Source of the DNA: Phoronis ovalis
Taxonomy: Eukaryota > Phoronida > Phoronidae
Direction: 5' to 3'
Assembly: GCA_028565635.1 (NCBI GenBank)
Contig: JAOXYB010041726.1
Coordinates: forward strand, 1-27,608
DNA length: 27,608 nt
Shown here one piece after another: positions 1-10,770 of the stretch. A program made the position numbers and the translations under genes. Positions within the stretch are counted from its first letter, which is position 1; the number at the start of each line of letters is the position of its first letter. Under the pieces are notes generated by a model. The model did no database searches and was not told where the DNA came from. It saw nothing but the letters and a program-made list of their open reading frames with translations.

Positions 1-474
1 ATTTCTTCAAAACTACACGTCACAATTAAAAATCACATTACATATTTTTCCCTTTCTACTTAATATTCCTATTGACCACACTTTTTTCATTCTGCAACAG
101 TTATTATTAGCTAAAAAAGGTAAATTCTTTAATATTAATAATATGGCTCATTGCCACATCAAGACTGACAGCAATGCTGCTATATCCTATAGATAGGATA
201 AGCAGCAAAAATTACAGTAAGAAGTATACAATCAAAATCCAAAATTTTTAACTGGGCTGCACACACCCACCAAAAATACATCGAGTTTGTTATTCATTAG
301 CAGTTGGAGATTTTTAAGGTCTGGCATGAAAAATGGGCCTATTCTAATTTTCTAACATGAAAATCAAGTTTACCAACAATAGGAATGAAGAGTAAGTGCA
401 AATTTCCAATATTATTATAAACAATGCAAGAAATTAAGTGCATGGCTGTATAATTACTATTATTTCAGCTGAAG
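1..474. other. Gene-free left edge, probably intron
   Basis: AT-rich sequence with no convincing open frame. Because 483-757 looks like a 3' coding exon that opens behind a splice acceptor, this stretch is most simply the last intron of a plus-strand gene whose other exons lie outside the window. I see no repeat or RNA gene in it. Confidence 0.4.
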
Positions 475-482
475 TCTTTCAG

Positions 483-757
483 ACTATATGGAAACCCTTC
501 TTGGAGTATCTCGAAATTATGGGTTGGTTATGAAATTCAAAAATGGCGAGACTCTTAATAAGATTGCTTCACAGTTAGGGATCAGTGTTGCCACAGCAGA
601 AGTGTATATTCTTGATGGATTGAAGTTGGGCAAGATTAAAATAGATATTGATAAACTGTCTTGTGACACCCTGAGAGATCTAAGAGACAGTACAACTCAT
701 AATTTGTCTTACAATGAAATTAAGTTTTGTCTTCTTACTCTTAGTAGAAAGATATAG
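483..757 (+). CDS. Terminal exon with helix-turn-helix like the WRN/RecQ helicase tail (partial gene)
   Basis: The open frame runs to a TAG at 755-757; the first ATG is at 488. The protein has a clear helix-turn-helix: G-E-T-L-N-K-I-A-S-Q-L-G-I-S-V-A-T-A-E, then a recognition-helix-like Y-I-L-D-G-L-K-L-G-K-I. A later L-S-Y-N-E-I-K segment resembles the 'SYgeIk' stretch that follows in the Pfam HTH_40 domain. That domain sits C-terminally in RecQ/WRN-type helicases, where it is thought to help bind DNA. Candidate acceptors end at 474 and 482; an acceptor at 468 would put a TGA in frame. An internal exon is therefore likelier than a complete 89-residue gene. A poly(A) hexamer follows at 960. 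The domain call comes from pattern memory and the full protein is not visible. It could also be another HTH_40-bearing protein or a degenerate copy. Confidence 0.55.
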
Positions 758-959
758 ACTATCAGAGTGATTAAATTTAATATGAAGTTTATTTTGATAA
801 CTGCACGATACAAAGCTTTTCAGTGGTATTGTTTTTAACCTGCTGGCAGCAATTCTAAAGCAAATTCTAAAAAAAACAACATTTGAACTCATTTAAAAAA
901 AAAGTAAATCAATTTGGAATGCAATACAATAAGTTGTGAATCATTTTGAAATGTCAAGC

Positions 960-965
960 AATAAA
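960..965 (+). promoter_or_regulatory. Poly(A) signal AATAAA
   Basis: A canonical AATAAA lies about 200 bases after the TAG of the 483-757 exon, on the same strand. That is a reasonable 3' UTR length. In AT-rich DNA this hexamer is common by chance, so the position is the main support. Confidence 0.35.
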
Positions 966-1182
966 CTACATGTACATGCCAGACCAAGTATCATTTTAAG
1001 ACTTTGTTCATTATCACACATGCAGTATATTTACTAAATTTATATGCTACACCCAAGTCCTTATATACATGGTCATGTGACTGATAAAAGTACTCCAATA
1101 CCAACAAAAGACACAAAGAAACCATTCATGGACTGCTAATGTTCACCCCTCCACCCCTAACTTACTAAGCATTACAACAATA

Positions 1183-1729
1183 TACAGCCATGGAAAAATA
1201 TATTGGACCACCCAGGTCCTAAGGCAGTTCGGATGGATTTCAAACCTTTTTACCACTAGAAAAAGTCCTTTTTACCTACACATTTGTTGATCACCAAAAT
1301 AATAAGAACATTAAAATGTGTTACATAATGCCCTGCATTCAAATTTATTATTATATTTATTTATTAATAATAATATTATTATTATGCTGTCATCAAGAAT
1401 AAAGGCTTTGCCATGAAATACTGAATGCCGAATGTCTCTAGCGAATAAATAGACCTGAATTAACAAAATGTATCTCTAAAATTACTTGTCAGTAATAAAT
1501 TTCCACATTTGATGATGTTTGTAATTTGTAGACTTTGGCAATTGGCACAAAAGGCTTGTCATAATGTCAAGTTGGCTAATAAGGCATAAATTAACAAGTA
1601 AAATCTACTTGTTTTAGTTCACATTCACGACAGTGTTGATAAAAAGGACTTTCTAGTGGTAAAAAGGTTTGAAATCCACCCGAACTGCCTTAGGACCTGG
1701 GTGGTCCAATAATTTTTTCCATGGCTGTC
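1183..1729. mobile_element. MITE with long terminal inverted repeats, Tc1/mariner-like ends
   Basis: The two ends are near-perfect inverted copies of about 90 bases, at roughly 1184-1275 and 1638-1728. The outer sequence reads ACAGCCATGGAAAAA on the left and its complement on the right, and both arms share GGACCACCCAGGTCCTAAGG. A TA dinucleotide flanks both sides (1181-1182 and 1730-1731), as expected for Tc1/mariner insertion. The base next to each TA differs between the ends. The interior of about 360 bases is AT-rich with no transposase frame, so this is a non-autonomous element that would need a transposase supplied elsewhere. The termini resemble the 'ACAGC..TGGAAAAAATTA' ends of Tc1-like elements as I recall them. 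Confidence 0.85.
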
Positions 1730-1813
1730 TATGCATGATGAAAAAAGTCAACTTTAGCTTGACATAATCAAAACTTACAATTATATATTTATAACTTTAA
1801 TTTTAATTACTGA

Positions 1814-1917
1814 CCATTCTAATTTAAATCAGAAGTTTAGTTCCACTAGTGAGCAAAGAGAACAATATCAGATAAGTTACAGGAGCAGAACTAAACTTCT
1901 GATTTTAATTAGAATGA
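1814..1917. repeat. Short inverted-repeat unit (potential foldback)
   Basis: Arms of about 28 bases at 1816-1843 and 1888-1915 are inverted copies with one mismatch; both contain AATCAGAAGTTTAGTTC in one orientation. They enclose a 44-base loop. Transcribed, it would form a stable hairpin. It may be a very small MITE, but I see no clear target-site duplication. It lies 85 bases after the larger MITE and shares no sequence with it. Confidence 0.7.
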
Positions 1918-2156
1918 TTACTTACTAATTTCTAAAATTGCTAAGTATGCAAAATACTCATAAAAGTTCATAAAATATGCCAATATAAATGTGTTGCTCA
2001 TTCAACAGATGGTAAACGATTCATTGAATTCATCTGACTCAGTCTTGAGAAATATAAAATTAAGATTTGCCTCTTTGGCCTTGCTTCAAACATTCATTCA
2101 TAATGTTTTTTTGGTCACTGGTGAAGCGAATATTTCCTGTACATGGCAGCTTCCTA

Positions 2157-3249
2157 CTACATTGGGAGCAACTGAGCAACCGTTGACTCAGGTGCAGCAA
2201 CCTTGCTATAAATCTGATTCACAGAGTTCAATGCCTTTAACACTGTGTCACTGCTGAAAGTCACCTTCTCTGCTAGGTTTTGGGTTTGAAAAGTTTTGCA
2301 ACACTTGCTAGCAGTGTGCTGCTGTAGTGCTCGATTTGTCAGAAAGTTTTTTACATTTGTTGCACTTTGATTGTAACGATTCTGTTGAGTGCAATGGCTG
2401 ATGTTCCATTTCGGTGTTGCTTTCTACAACTTCTGTTTCATTTTCTTTCTTTCTTTGTAGTGGCTGGACTTCATTTGGTAAGTAAGCAGATGAAGAGAAT
2501 GTCACAGGCATAAACTTCAACTTTTCAGTGACGACAACACTACCATCAATTAGCTGCCCAGGATGTTCATATGCAGTGATACCAACATCATTTTGGAGGT
2601 ATGCATGTGTAAACAAAATAATGACATGTTGAAATACCTTCAAATGTTGATGCACTCTTTGTCTCTATTGCTCTGTTTATCTCAGCTTCATATACATATG
2701 TCCCTTTAAGTCTATTATTTGATCAAGTGATAACAACCTTTGCTGATAACACATCCCTCTCGGATCTGTGTAGTCCAAACTTCAAATGTGCGTATTGAGA
2801 GTCTAACCCTGTTTTACCTTCTTGAGATTCGAAGAATGTATGGGATATTATTTGAATGTTGGTGGTGTTCTTGAGGTATGCATTTTGTATGATCAGGGAG
2901 GTATTTTCATAATGAGCTCCATTGTCGGTGTACAGTAGCTTTTGTTATAGTTGGATGTATATTATTGAATGTTTTACAAGCACTTTCCAGACATGTGGCA
3001 CTGAAAAACCAATTTCGTTTGTTATCATTCTCCGAAATCGTATCGTGAAATTCAATGTTCACACTGTCTTGATCTTTTCTGTAGAGAAACATTGTGCCCT
3101 GGAGACTTACTCCTTTTTTTCCAAACCACTCCTTTTGTGGCTGTAGGAGTCTCTGAAACATGAGCTTCATCATGTAATCTGCCACTATTACTGTTTCATC
3201 TACAATGAGAATAAATTGCTTTGAAGTTAACTCTGATTTTACCACAATA
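2157..3249 (-). pseudogene. Last exon of the decayed gene: RNase H/DDE-like motifs
   Basis: Reading down the minus strand and allowing for the frame breaks, the exon shows V-D at about 3200 before a hydrophobic helix (Y-M-M-K-L-M), Q-K-E-W-F-G-K-K-G, then Y-T-D-N-G-A-H-Y at 2932-2909, then F-F-E-S-Q-E-G-K-T-G-L-D at 2836-2801 followed by A-H-L-K. An acidic residue after a beta-strand, a second Asp in 'DN', and a downstream F-F-E..GK..D block are the layout of RNase H-like transposases. The C-terminal part (from about 2440 down) has C-N-K-C-K-K and, in another frame, K-C-C-K-T-F, possibly a decayed zinc-binding tail. The frame ends at TAG 2159-2157. The fold is inferred from motif order only; no alignment was made. 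Confidence 0.6.
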
Positions 3250-6200
3250 CTGTGATTATTTCAAGCTTACCTTAGCTCTGTACTGTGTGAGTCGGTAGTT
3301 TTACATTTTTTTTTTTTGCATCTGCATTATCATTGACCTAGGATACCATTCGAATGATCAAAAATTAAAAAAAGTTCAAAATTTGTATATTTTTTTTATA
3401 GCTTGCTGTATATTTGTACTTACCATTTTTCAAATTTTTAATATCACTCAGATATTGAACTCGCACATGTTTTGTCCGTACCAGGTGAGCGATATATGTA
3501 TTCATTTTTTTTCTATTTCTTTCAATTTTGGTAAGTGTTCTTTGGTTAAAACGTCTTCCAGCTCACTAAATATGACAAATCTATAACAGAGTAGTCAAGA
3601 GTAATAAACTTGTTGCTATGCTTTCACTAGTGGTATTATATTTTTACAAAAATAGCAAGTAGCAGTGTGTTTTATATCAACAAGATGTATATTTAATGGG
3701 TGCTGTTTTGTGATGTATTCACTGATGCTTACACAAATTATATAGTTACCTTCTAAGTTACTCAGCACTTCAAAAATACATTGTTACATACCTATCATTG
3801 CATGACAGGTCCTGGATCTCTTCATGGCTATGCTCGCCCTTATTTATGTAACATGCTATGCAATGTGTTAGGCATTGGTTTGTTTGAGTGAGGTAGTTTT
3901 GGAAGTCTGAGACAAAATATCCCTTTAGGTCTTTATCCTTGGAAGTAGGTTTCACAATTTTTCTGTTCCATTTTAGTTGCTGCCAAAGAGTATTAATTCT
4001 GAAATCCAATTTCAAAGTGTGTCAAAGTTAGCAGGTCCTGAAATAGGATGGAGAAACAAAATTAATGTACATATTTGAACTACAAGAATGGGTTTCCCTG
4101 TAAGGTACATGAGACTGAAAGCATAAACCTACAAATGGAAAATAGCAAAATAAAATGTGATTAGAATTTAAAGCAGTATATTTATATGTATTTCGCCTGT
4201 TGCATACACCTGAAGAACAATAGGAAAATGATTGGAAAATGTTGTGTATATTTGGATTGTATTCTTTACTTTTTATTTTTAGGCTTGCTACGATGCAAAC
4301 ATTTGATTTGGTACTCTTTGCCAGCTGCACAATATTTGGCTTAATTATTTACTTATTATTTTCAAAGTACAACTGCGTGCGTGTCCAGGTTACTTTCAAG
4401 AAGCTTAGGAAATATGATGTAAAGCATACTATTAGGTACTATGGATTACTACCCATCTGCTATATATATAAGCAGTTGGTTTGGTATTGCTGCCATCTAT
4501 CCCCTTATCCAAACCCCTGGAGTATTCTTGGGTTGAGTACTACTATTTCCTGTACATACCTGTATCTGTGCATATGTTACATAACCCACTCTTCTGTTTC
4601 CTTGATTGTATATGAGTAGCTTGTAGGCCTTTATTGGTTTTTCGACTGTCTCTTCTCTATAAGCATCATAAATTTTTTACTTTGTTCCCTTGAGATAAGT
4701 AACTAGTTGCACACCACCTAGAAAAAATGGTTTTTATATTTAAAAAAAAAGAAGTTTTTACCTTATAAAATAGCTTTTAGATCCTAATAGCAATTATATT
4801 GATTTAACTTGGTTTGAATTAAAATAAAAACAGTATTTCAGTTTAAAAGATAGCTTTAGAAGAAGGAAACATTACAAAATTAAGAATTTCTAGAATATTT
4901 AGTTTTATGAGGGATATTTTACTGGCCAGGAGTGAATAGGGATACTGCTAGGAAACTTCAGCAACTGCACGGTTTCATGTCTAAAGTTATTATAGCCAGT
5001 ACATGAGAACCATTTAAATTTTTTTACTTTTGATAAGTAATGCATTTATAGTGACTCACAGATGTTAAGGTTATTTCCTCATACAATAAATATTTCATGG
5101 TGCTAATTATAATGACATACCTATTGCTTCGGTAAGCCATGTGGCCCCATTCTTGTCAGAGTTGCTGGTTTTCCAACTGGATCTGTACACATTTTCAGGC
5201 TCATGAATGAATTCTAAAGCATGGGCTATCGTATCCGCTGGCAGTTTGAATGTAGTTTTGTGGTTTTTATTCTGTTCACTGCCAAGCACAGCCTGTTGCC
5301 TTGCTTGTTGAACCATATATTTTGAGCACTGAAATTCATGTTGTGTTTTTTTATTGTGTTTTCACTGACAGCAGTACTTAGCAGTAACACTTTTTCATTC
5401 TTTTTGCTGGTTTTCTTGTATGTTTCATGCAACCACATTTTAATTCTTGCCCATAAAGTGTTCTTAAATTCTCTGTAATGAAAAATTTACTAGATTTTAT
5501 TGCATGTCATTATTTCTATTTAGTATATGTTTCTGTTATTGAAACTGAATCCACATGTTAACTGGATGAATCAGAATTTTTTGCAAGACTGCTCTGGACT
5601 GCATCACTGAAATTTAATTGCATTCAGACACAGCATCTGAGTACTACTTTCAGCCCCATGGGTATGCTGTAAAGAAAGTATTACAGGATGCTGTTATATG
5701 CATTTTATTTATTTTCTGGGTTGATATTTTTGTAATATTACCTTCATAATTAAGCTTTAAGGCATTTGCCCTTTTCTTTACTCGCCATTTCATTGCTTTA
5801 CTGGCCAAGTCATATAACACCCTTCTTTTGATTGGAGCTGATCCTTAAAAAAAACTTGGTATGAAACACTAACTGGTATAGATTTCAAAAATGGATATTT
5901 TAAATTTTTTTACCTATCATTGCTGATCTGGTGATTGCGAGGCACTATTGCAATACAAGGCATACATGTATCGTTTTATCTTCAACCAGTGAGCTTGTAA
6001 CAACTGCACTTCTGTATGTGTAGGATTGTTACAAGAAATTGTCTGGTTGGATATCTGAAGTGCTGTAGGTACAATTTTTATTCAGATCCATAATGGCTGA
6101 CTGACAGCCATATTTGTACTACTATCTACTATTTGCCTACTGTATGTTGCAATTATCGAGGAAAATGATTACGATTTGGGTGCTTTGCACAATATCTTCT

Positions 6201-7501
6201 AATATATAATAATTTGTATTTCACCTTCCTGTTCATAAGCAGAACAATCATTTCTGACTATAGCACTTACGTTCAGATTTGGACTTGGTTTGTTTAACAA
6301 TATTTGTGTTACTTGTAATACCGCTGACTGAAACATCAAATACAGGAACAGTAATGTTGACTGGAGGCTGAAAACAACCAACGAGATTGGATCTGTTTTC
6401 TACAATAGAAAAAATAATGGTAGGATAATTTCTTAATATTAATAAATCAATATCCTTAAATTACAGGTGAGGAAACTAACTTGGTGCAGCAGGAAAGCCT
6501 ACTATGAAATTTCCCTCCTCATGTTATCAACAAAAGCAATTTTTTTGATACATTAAATGTATAGAAATCCTTGGAGGCTGAAAAGTAATTTTCAATGGTG
6601 CTTCATGTAATATAACTGGTCCAAGCAACACCTAGTGGTTGGATTGGAGTAAAGATGCTGAGATAGGAAATGTTTCACAGAATGTTTTGATGGCTTGGGA
6701 AGAATTGAAAATGTTAGTTGCATCTGTTGAGTTCTTAATTACTGAATGGAAGCCACTAAAAGCAAGTTATTAATTAATGTAATATGGACATCTCGATTTG
6801 GTGAAAAATGCTTAAAAGACTATAGCTAATTTTTTTGTTTTTCTTATGATATAATGTCTTATAAACTGGGTTTACTGGCTTTTATGAAACAAACTGTTTT
6901 TGGTCTATTATCTTACCTTGCAAAGGGTCAAGAATTTCATAGTTCCAATTGGCAAGAAGATGTGTCACTGAAAAAAAATCAGTAAGCTAGTTGGAGTAAA
7001 ATGGAAGACATCATTATGGCCTATTGTCAGAATTTTCATGAGGATTTAACATAATACAACACTCCTAACCCTCAGATATCTATAAAAGCAGTTGCATATG
7101 GAGTAAAACAAGCTAATAGCTTAGCTGCTTTAAAACCAAGAATATAGCTTGAATGACTTGTGAGAACAGCAAAACAATGTAACAATGATTTCAAGCAATT
7201 TTACTTTCCCATTGTCTGAATTGTGACTATAGTTTTGATATGCTTTTGTACTAAAAAAAACTGTTTTTATATTCACCTTTCTTTTTTTTTCCGCAACCCT
7301 TTTTTAGCACATAGTTTTGACTTCTTACGCATCTGTAAAAATGGTAAACGGCAAAAATGGGTTGTTATTTTTCATTTCCATAAAATCAGAATATCCTCTA
7401 ATTTACTGTTCACTTTCAATCTGTGTTCAAGGTTGTGATTTAAGCATTCTTTTTAAGAGGGAAACAATACTGTACCAGGTTGTTCATTAGACTTCAATGT
7501 C
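2157..7501 (-). pseudogene. Decayed multi-exon gene of a multicopy invertebrate family with a transposase-like core
   Basis: Minus-strand exons inferred from GT-AG sites and frame, 5' to 3': 7501-7476, 7332-7277, 6967-6917, 6399-6271, 5843-5742, 5470-5121, 4037-3792 and 3249-2157. Phases join correctly at 6917/6399, 6271/5843, 5742/5470, 5121/4037 and 3792/3249. Recognisable pieces are T-H-L-L-A-N-W-N-Y-E (6967), Q-P-P-V-N-I-T-V-P-V-F-D (6399), K-R-R-V-L-Y-D-L-A-S-K-A (5843), a lysine-rich helical exon (5470), and C-L-T-H-C-I-A-C plus later His/Cys (4037), which may bind zinc. Defects: exon 7332-7277 does not fit the frame; about one base is missing near 5320; there are frameshifts near 4015, 2933 and 2600; TGA at 2725-2723; and a frame break near 2308. 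No start codon was found. I recall similar unnamed, highly duplicated proteins in mollusc and cnidarian genomes but cannot search for them. Confidence 0.7.
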
Positions 7502-8391
7502 CTGTGGAAAAAAAATAAATCAATAAGCCATTGGTTATCAATTTTCTGATAAATGAAGTTATATTTTATTTCACACGGTATTCTGACATATATATGCGAT
7601 TTGTTTTAATGCGCCCGATTAATATATTTGAGAAACTTTGTAATCTGAGAATGAACCACAAGGTGGCCCTGCAACACCAACTGCTATCCCTGATTGAAAA
7701 CCTCAAAATACGAATATCCACAGGAATTTCGTTGCTACTCTGCATATAGAGTAAGTATCACTAAAATATTTGTTACACTTTTTGAAAACATGGTGCTTTA
7801 TATTTTGGATTAGAAAACAAAAGTTTTCAGTATTTGAAAATAATGTATACTATTATATCTGCATGAACTGGGGACTTAACAGTTAGCGGGTACCTGCATC
7901 CTTGTGCATGAGCTGTCGATTGCTCTTGTGAGAAAACGAGTGAAAATAAGATTATGTGGAGAAATAATACATAACTGCAGCTTCTTTAGAATAGGGAGAC
8001 ATTGAAAAACATATACGGTAGGAAAGAGTGCAAAGTATCCGAAATGGACGTAGTCATTTCTTTGATGGGAATTCTGGGTAATTTTTTGCTAGCAGACGCT
8101 AAAATAATCTACCTTTTGTCGTTAAGGGTGTTTGAAAAACTTAGATTCCTGAGCCTATGCTCTCCGTAAAAACTTTTAAAATGCTGGAAATAAAAGCTAC
8201 TATATCATTGCTCGATGTAGTCTACTTTTAGAACGTATCTATTTTTTATTTAGGTTATTTTCAGAGACCGGCATGGACACAAACTTGGTGTTCCACACCC
8301 TCGTTGACTTGACTACACTGTTGCTTGTTTTAAAACAATGATTCAGTTTAAGGAAAATTTATACTATATTCTTATGTGGCAAATATTCCAA
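7502..8391. other. Gene-free spacer upstream of the decayed gene
   Basis: No supported gene. Frames at 7531-7749 are open on both strands but show no recognised domain. Earlier 5' exons of the minus-strand pseudogene could lie here; I found none whose splice phase I could confirm. Confidence 0.4.
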
Positions 8392-8800
8392 GATTGTTAG
8401 GAATGGAATAGGCATATCTTAGCTAGTAATCAACTTAGTAAATTAGTTTATGACAACTTTTTGTAACGTGTTTTGCCTGCAGCGGGTCTCTCTCTGCTAA
8501 TTCCCAGTTCATTATGTTCGAATGTTTGAAAAATTTAGAAAAGTGAAAAATGTAATTTTGTCTGTAGCAGATAAGACACAGTGCAAGTAATGGAATAGGC
8601 ATATTTTTAGCCACAAAAAATGTTCGTGTGAATTTATTTCAAGAAAAGTTTGTAGCTTACTAAGCCAGATCGGGGTTATTTAGAAATCCCCACTTCAAAA
8701 CTTTCGTCTGAATGTTTGGAAAAAGTAGGGAATTGCAGCTCACTAAATTCACACTGTAGGCTCATATGAAGGGTAGGAGTGGAATAGGCTAGTTATTTTT
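8392..8800. repeat. Degenerate tandem repeat, period about 188 bases
   Basis: TGGAATAGGC recurs at 8404, 8591 and 8780, spacings of 187 and 189 bases. Each is followed by a TTAGC or TAG-containing stretch. Between copies, related segments recur: 'CCCA.TTCA....TTCG..TGAATGTTTG.AAAA' near 8503-8540 and near 8690-8725. About two and a half units are visible. Divergence is high and no coding frame spans the array. It could be an old satellite or the subrepeat of a transposon. Confidence 0.5.
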
Positions 8801-9182
8801 TGCGAAAATTAAATACTTACTTTAGTTTTTGTCAACTTCTTCTTGTCATCATTCCAGTGCAGTAGTAATACGTCTGACACATCCGCTGTCATTTCTTCTA
8901 TTTTTTATAAATCTTGTTGTGATTTTGTATTTTGTAAGTGAATGTAGATATCCATTGTTTCGTCTTTTTTTAAATAATATGTGAAAGAAAAAACTTGTTT
9001 TATTATAAATGTATTAGGCACTATATAGCCCTATTACAAAAGTATGAATTCTTTTGTTCTATGAAACATTTTGCCTGATTGTGCATGAGATTCTGTCTTA
9101 ATACATTTTAAGTCATTATTTTGTGTTGTTTATTAGCCCTTTTTGGATGATGTGCGGGGTTTTAAGGAATAATAATTATATA
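8801..9182. other. Gene-free spacer
   Basis: AT-rich sequence between the tandem repeat and the 9188 element. I see no coding frame, repeat or RNA gene in it. Confidence 0.4.
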
Positions 9183-9561
9183 GTATTCAGGGCCGTCAGA
9201 CACTTTTTCAAAAGGGGGGTACGTTTGTAGTAAATTATGTGTCTCGGATCAGGACCGCCAGAGGCAGTTCGCACGCCGTGAAGCTGCATGTGGGGGAGGG
9301 TCCAGCAAGGGTGTCCCCTTCCGTAATCGCCGTGGGATTCAGGGACCGTTTAAGGGCCATTTTTTAAAATGAATGTTATACAATGTATCCTCCATTTTGG
9401 GCATAAAATCATCTTTCTAAATTGACTATAAAATCATAGTTAGAACATGGTTTTAAAATATTATATGGTGCAAAATAAAAATTCAGTGTTGCATGTAATG
9501 TAGAGACCATCACTATGACATTTTTAAAAATTAAAATACATTTTCACATGTTAGTTTGTAA

Positions 9562-9581
9562 GTATCTTCTCGAGAAGATAC
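9562..9581. repeat. Perfect 20-bp palindrome
   Basis: GTATCTTCTCGAGAAGATAC reads identically on both strands and sits inside the 9188-11174 element. It could bind a dimeric protein or extrude as a small cruciform. No flanking copy was seen. Confidence 0.9.
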
Positions 9582-9829
9582 GGAACATTAATGAATGGAT
9601 TTATTCAGATTGTGGTATATGTGTGAATGTCCTAATTAGTAATCAAGTTATGGTTAAACACTAACAAGTCTGGAAAATTTATTAACGTTCTAAATGTTAA
9701 TGGCAATACTAAACCAGTAAACAAATTAAATAACAAAAAATTATAATAGGAATTTTAATAAAATAACTTTTTTTTTTTGGTTGCTATTAAACTCGAAAGG
9801 GCTCAATACTTTTGAATGACCTCTAAGTG

Positions 9830-10280
9830 ACATAAAAGTCCCATTTTTGAAAGTTTTACACAGTTAGGAGATTTTGACCTCTTGACCTCCAGATGACCTA
9901 ATAATCTCAAATTCAATTATCCTCACCCTGGGATGTCATACGTCAAACTTCAAGTCTGTATGACCAACCGTTCTTTAGTTTAGACATATTTCCTCCATAT
10001 ATTAATTAAAAGATGCCTTTGGCACCTAGATAGGTCATCAAGATTGCCTCTGTGTAACTTTGAAACATCATATTTGGATACTTTGAACGGTTTTAGAAAT
10101 TTAACTTTTGATCTCTAAATGACCTTGCGACCTCAAGGTCTACAATGGCCTGCCCCAGGGATGTCATACGTTAAGTGGCATGTCTATACCTTTGGCCATC
10201 TGCGAGATACAGCTCGCTGGAAATTGGAATAAACAAACAAAGAAACAAGAAAGAAAGAACATAAGAAACAAAAAAGCAGC
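9830..10280. repeat. Two diverged copies of a TGACCT-rich repeat with a purine-rich tail
   Basis: Two blocks of about 150-250 bases share TGACCT clusters followed by GGGATGTCATACGT (about 9931-9944 and 10159-10172) and then a 'GTCT.TA' stretch. The second ends in an A/G-rich tail of AAACAAACAAAG type (about 10228-10280). I recall similar 'TGACCT..GGGATGTCATACGTCAAA..GACAAACAAAC' sequences as a dispersed repeat in marine invertebrates. It may be a SINE-like or tandem-derived unit captured by the surrounding transposon. Confidence 0.55.
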
Positions 10281-10770
10281 AATCCTAAATATTATACACG
10301 TTTGGTGATTTGAGTGATATTCAGAAAGTCGGTGAAAAGTTTCTATTTTATTCTGTCGTTCTTTTTTTACTAGGTTTATTTCAAATAAAATTTCACACAA
10401 TTCAAAAGTATGTTAAGAAGTGAATACGTCGGTACTGAGTAGTGTGATACTAATTTTAACTTATTCTTAATTATAATCTATTTGCTGTAAATAATATAAT
10501 CTAAGAACATCCCATAATTTAACAGAGCCCAATATGGCGGCCATGCATCTCGGATTTGTCCAAATACAAAATTTGATATTTTAAAAATTTCAAGCAAAAT
10601 AAAATATTTCCTAGTTCTAATTCACGTAAACAAATTAAATAATCAAAAGTACTACTAGTATGTATCAGAATATAACCATTATCAGTGAAATATAGCCGTT
10701 GTTAAATTTGTAAATGCTAGCTAAACAATGCAAGTCAAGTACTCTTGAGAATTTTTAACAATGTCAAGGA

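Noticed and set aside
1991-2257. 88-residue open frame on the plus strand
   Set aside because: It is antisense to the 3' part of the decayed minus-strand gene, whose frame there is the more protein-like one.
4239-4619. 126-residue hydrophobic open frame on the plus strand
   Set aside because: Composition is that of translated AT-rich DNA and no domain is recognised. It is antisense to an intron of the decayed gene.
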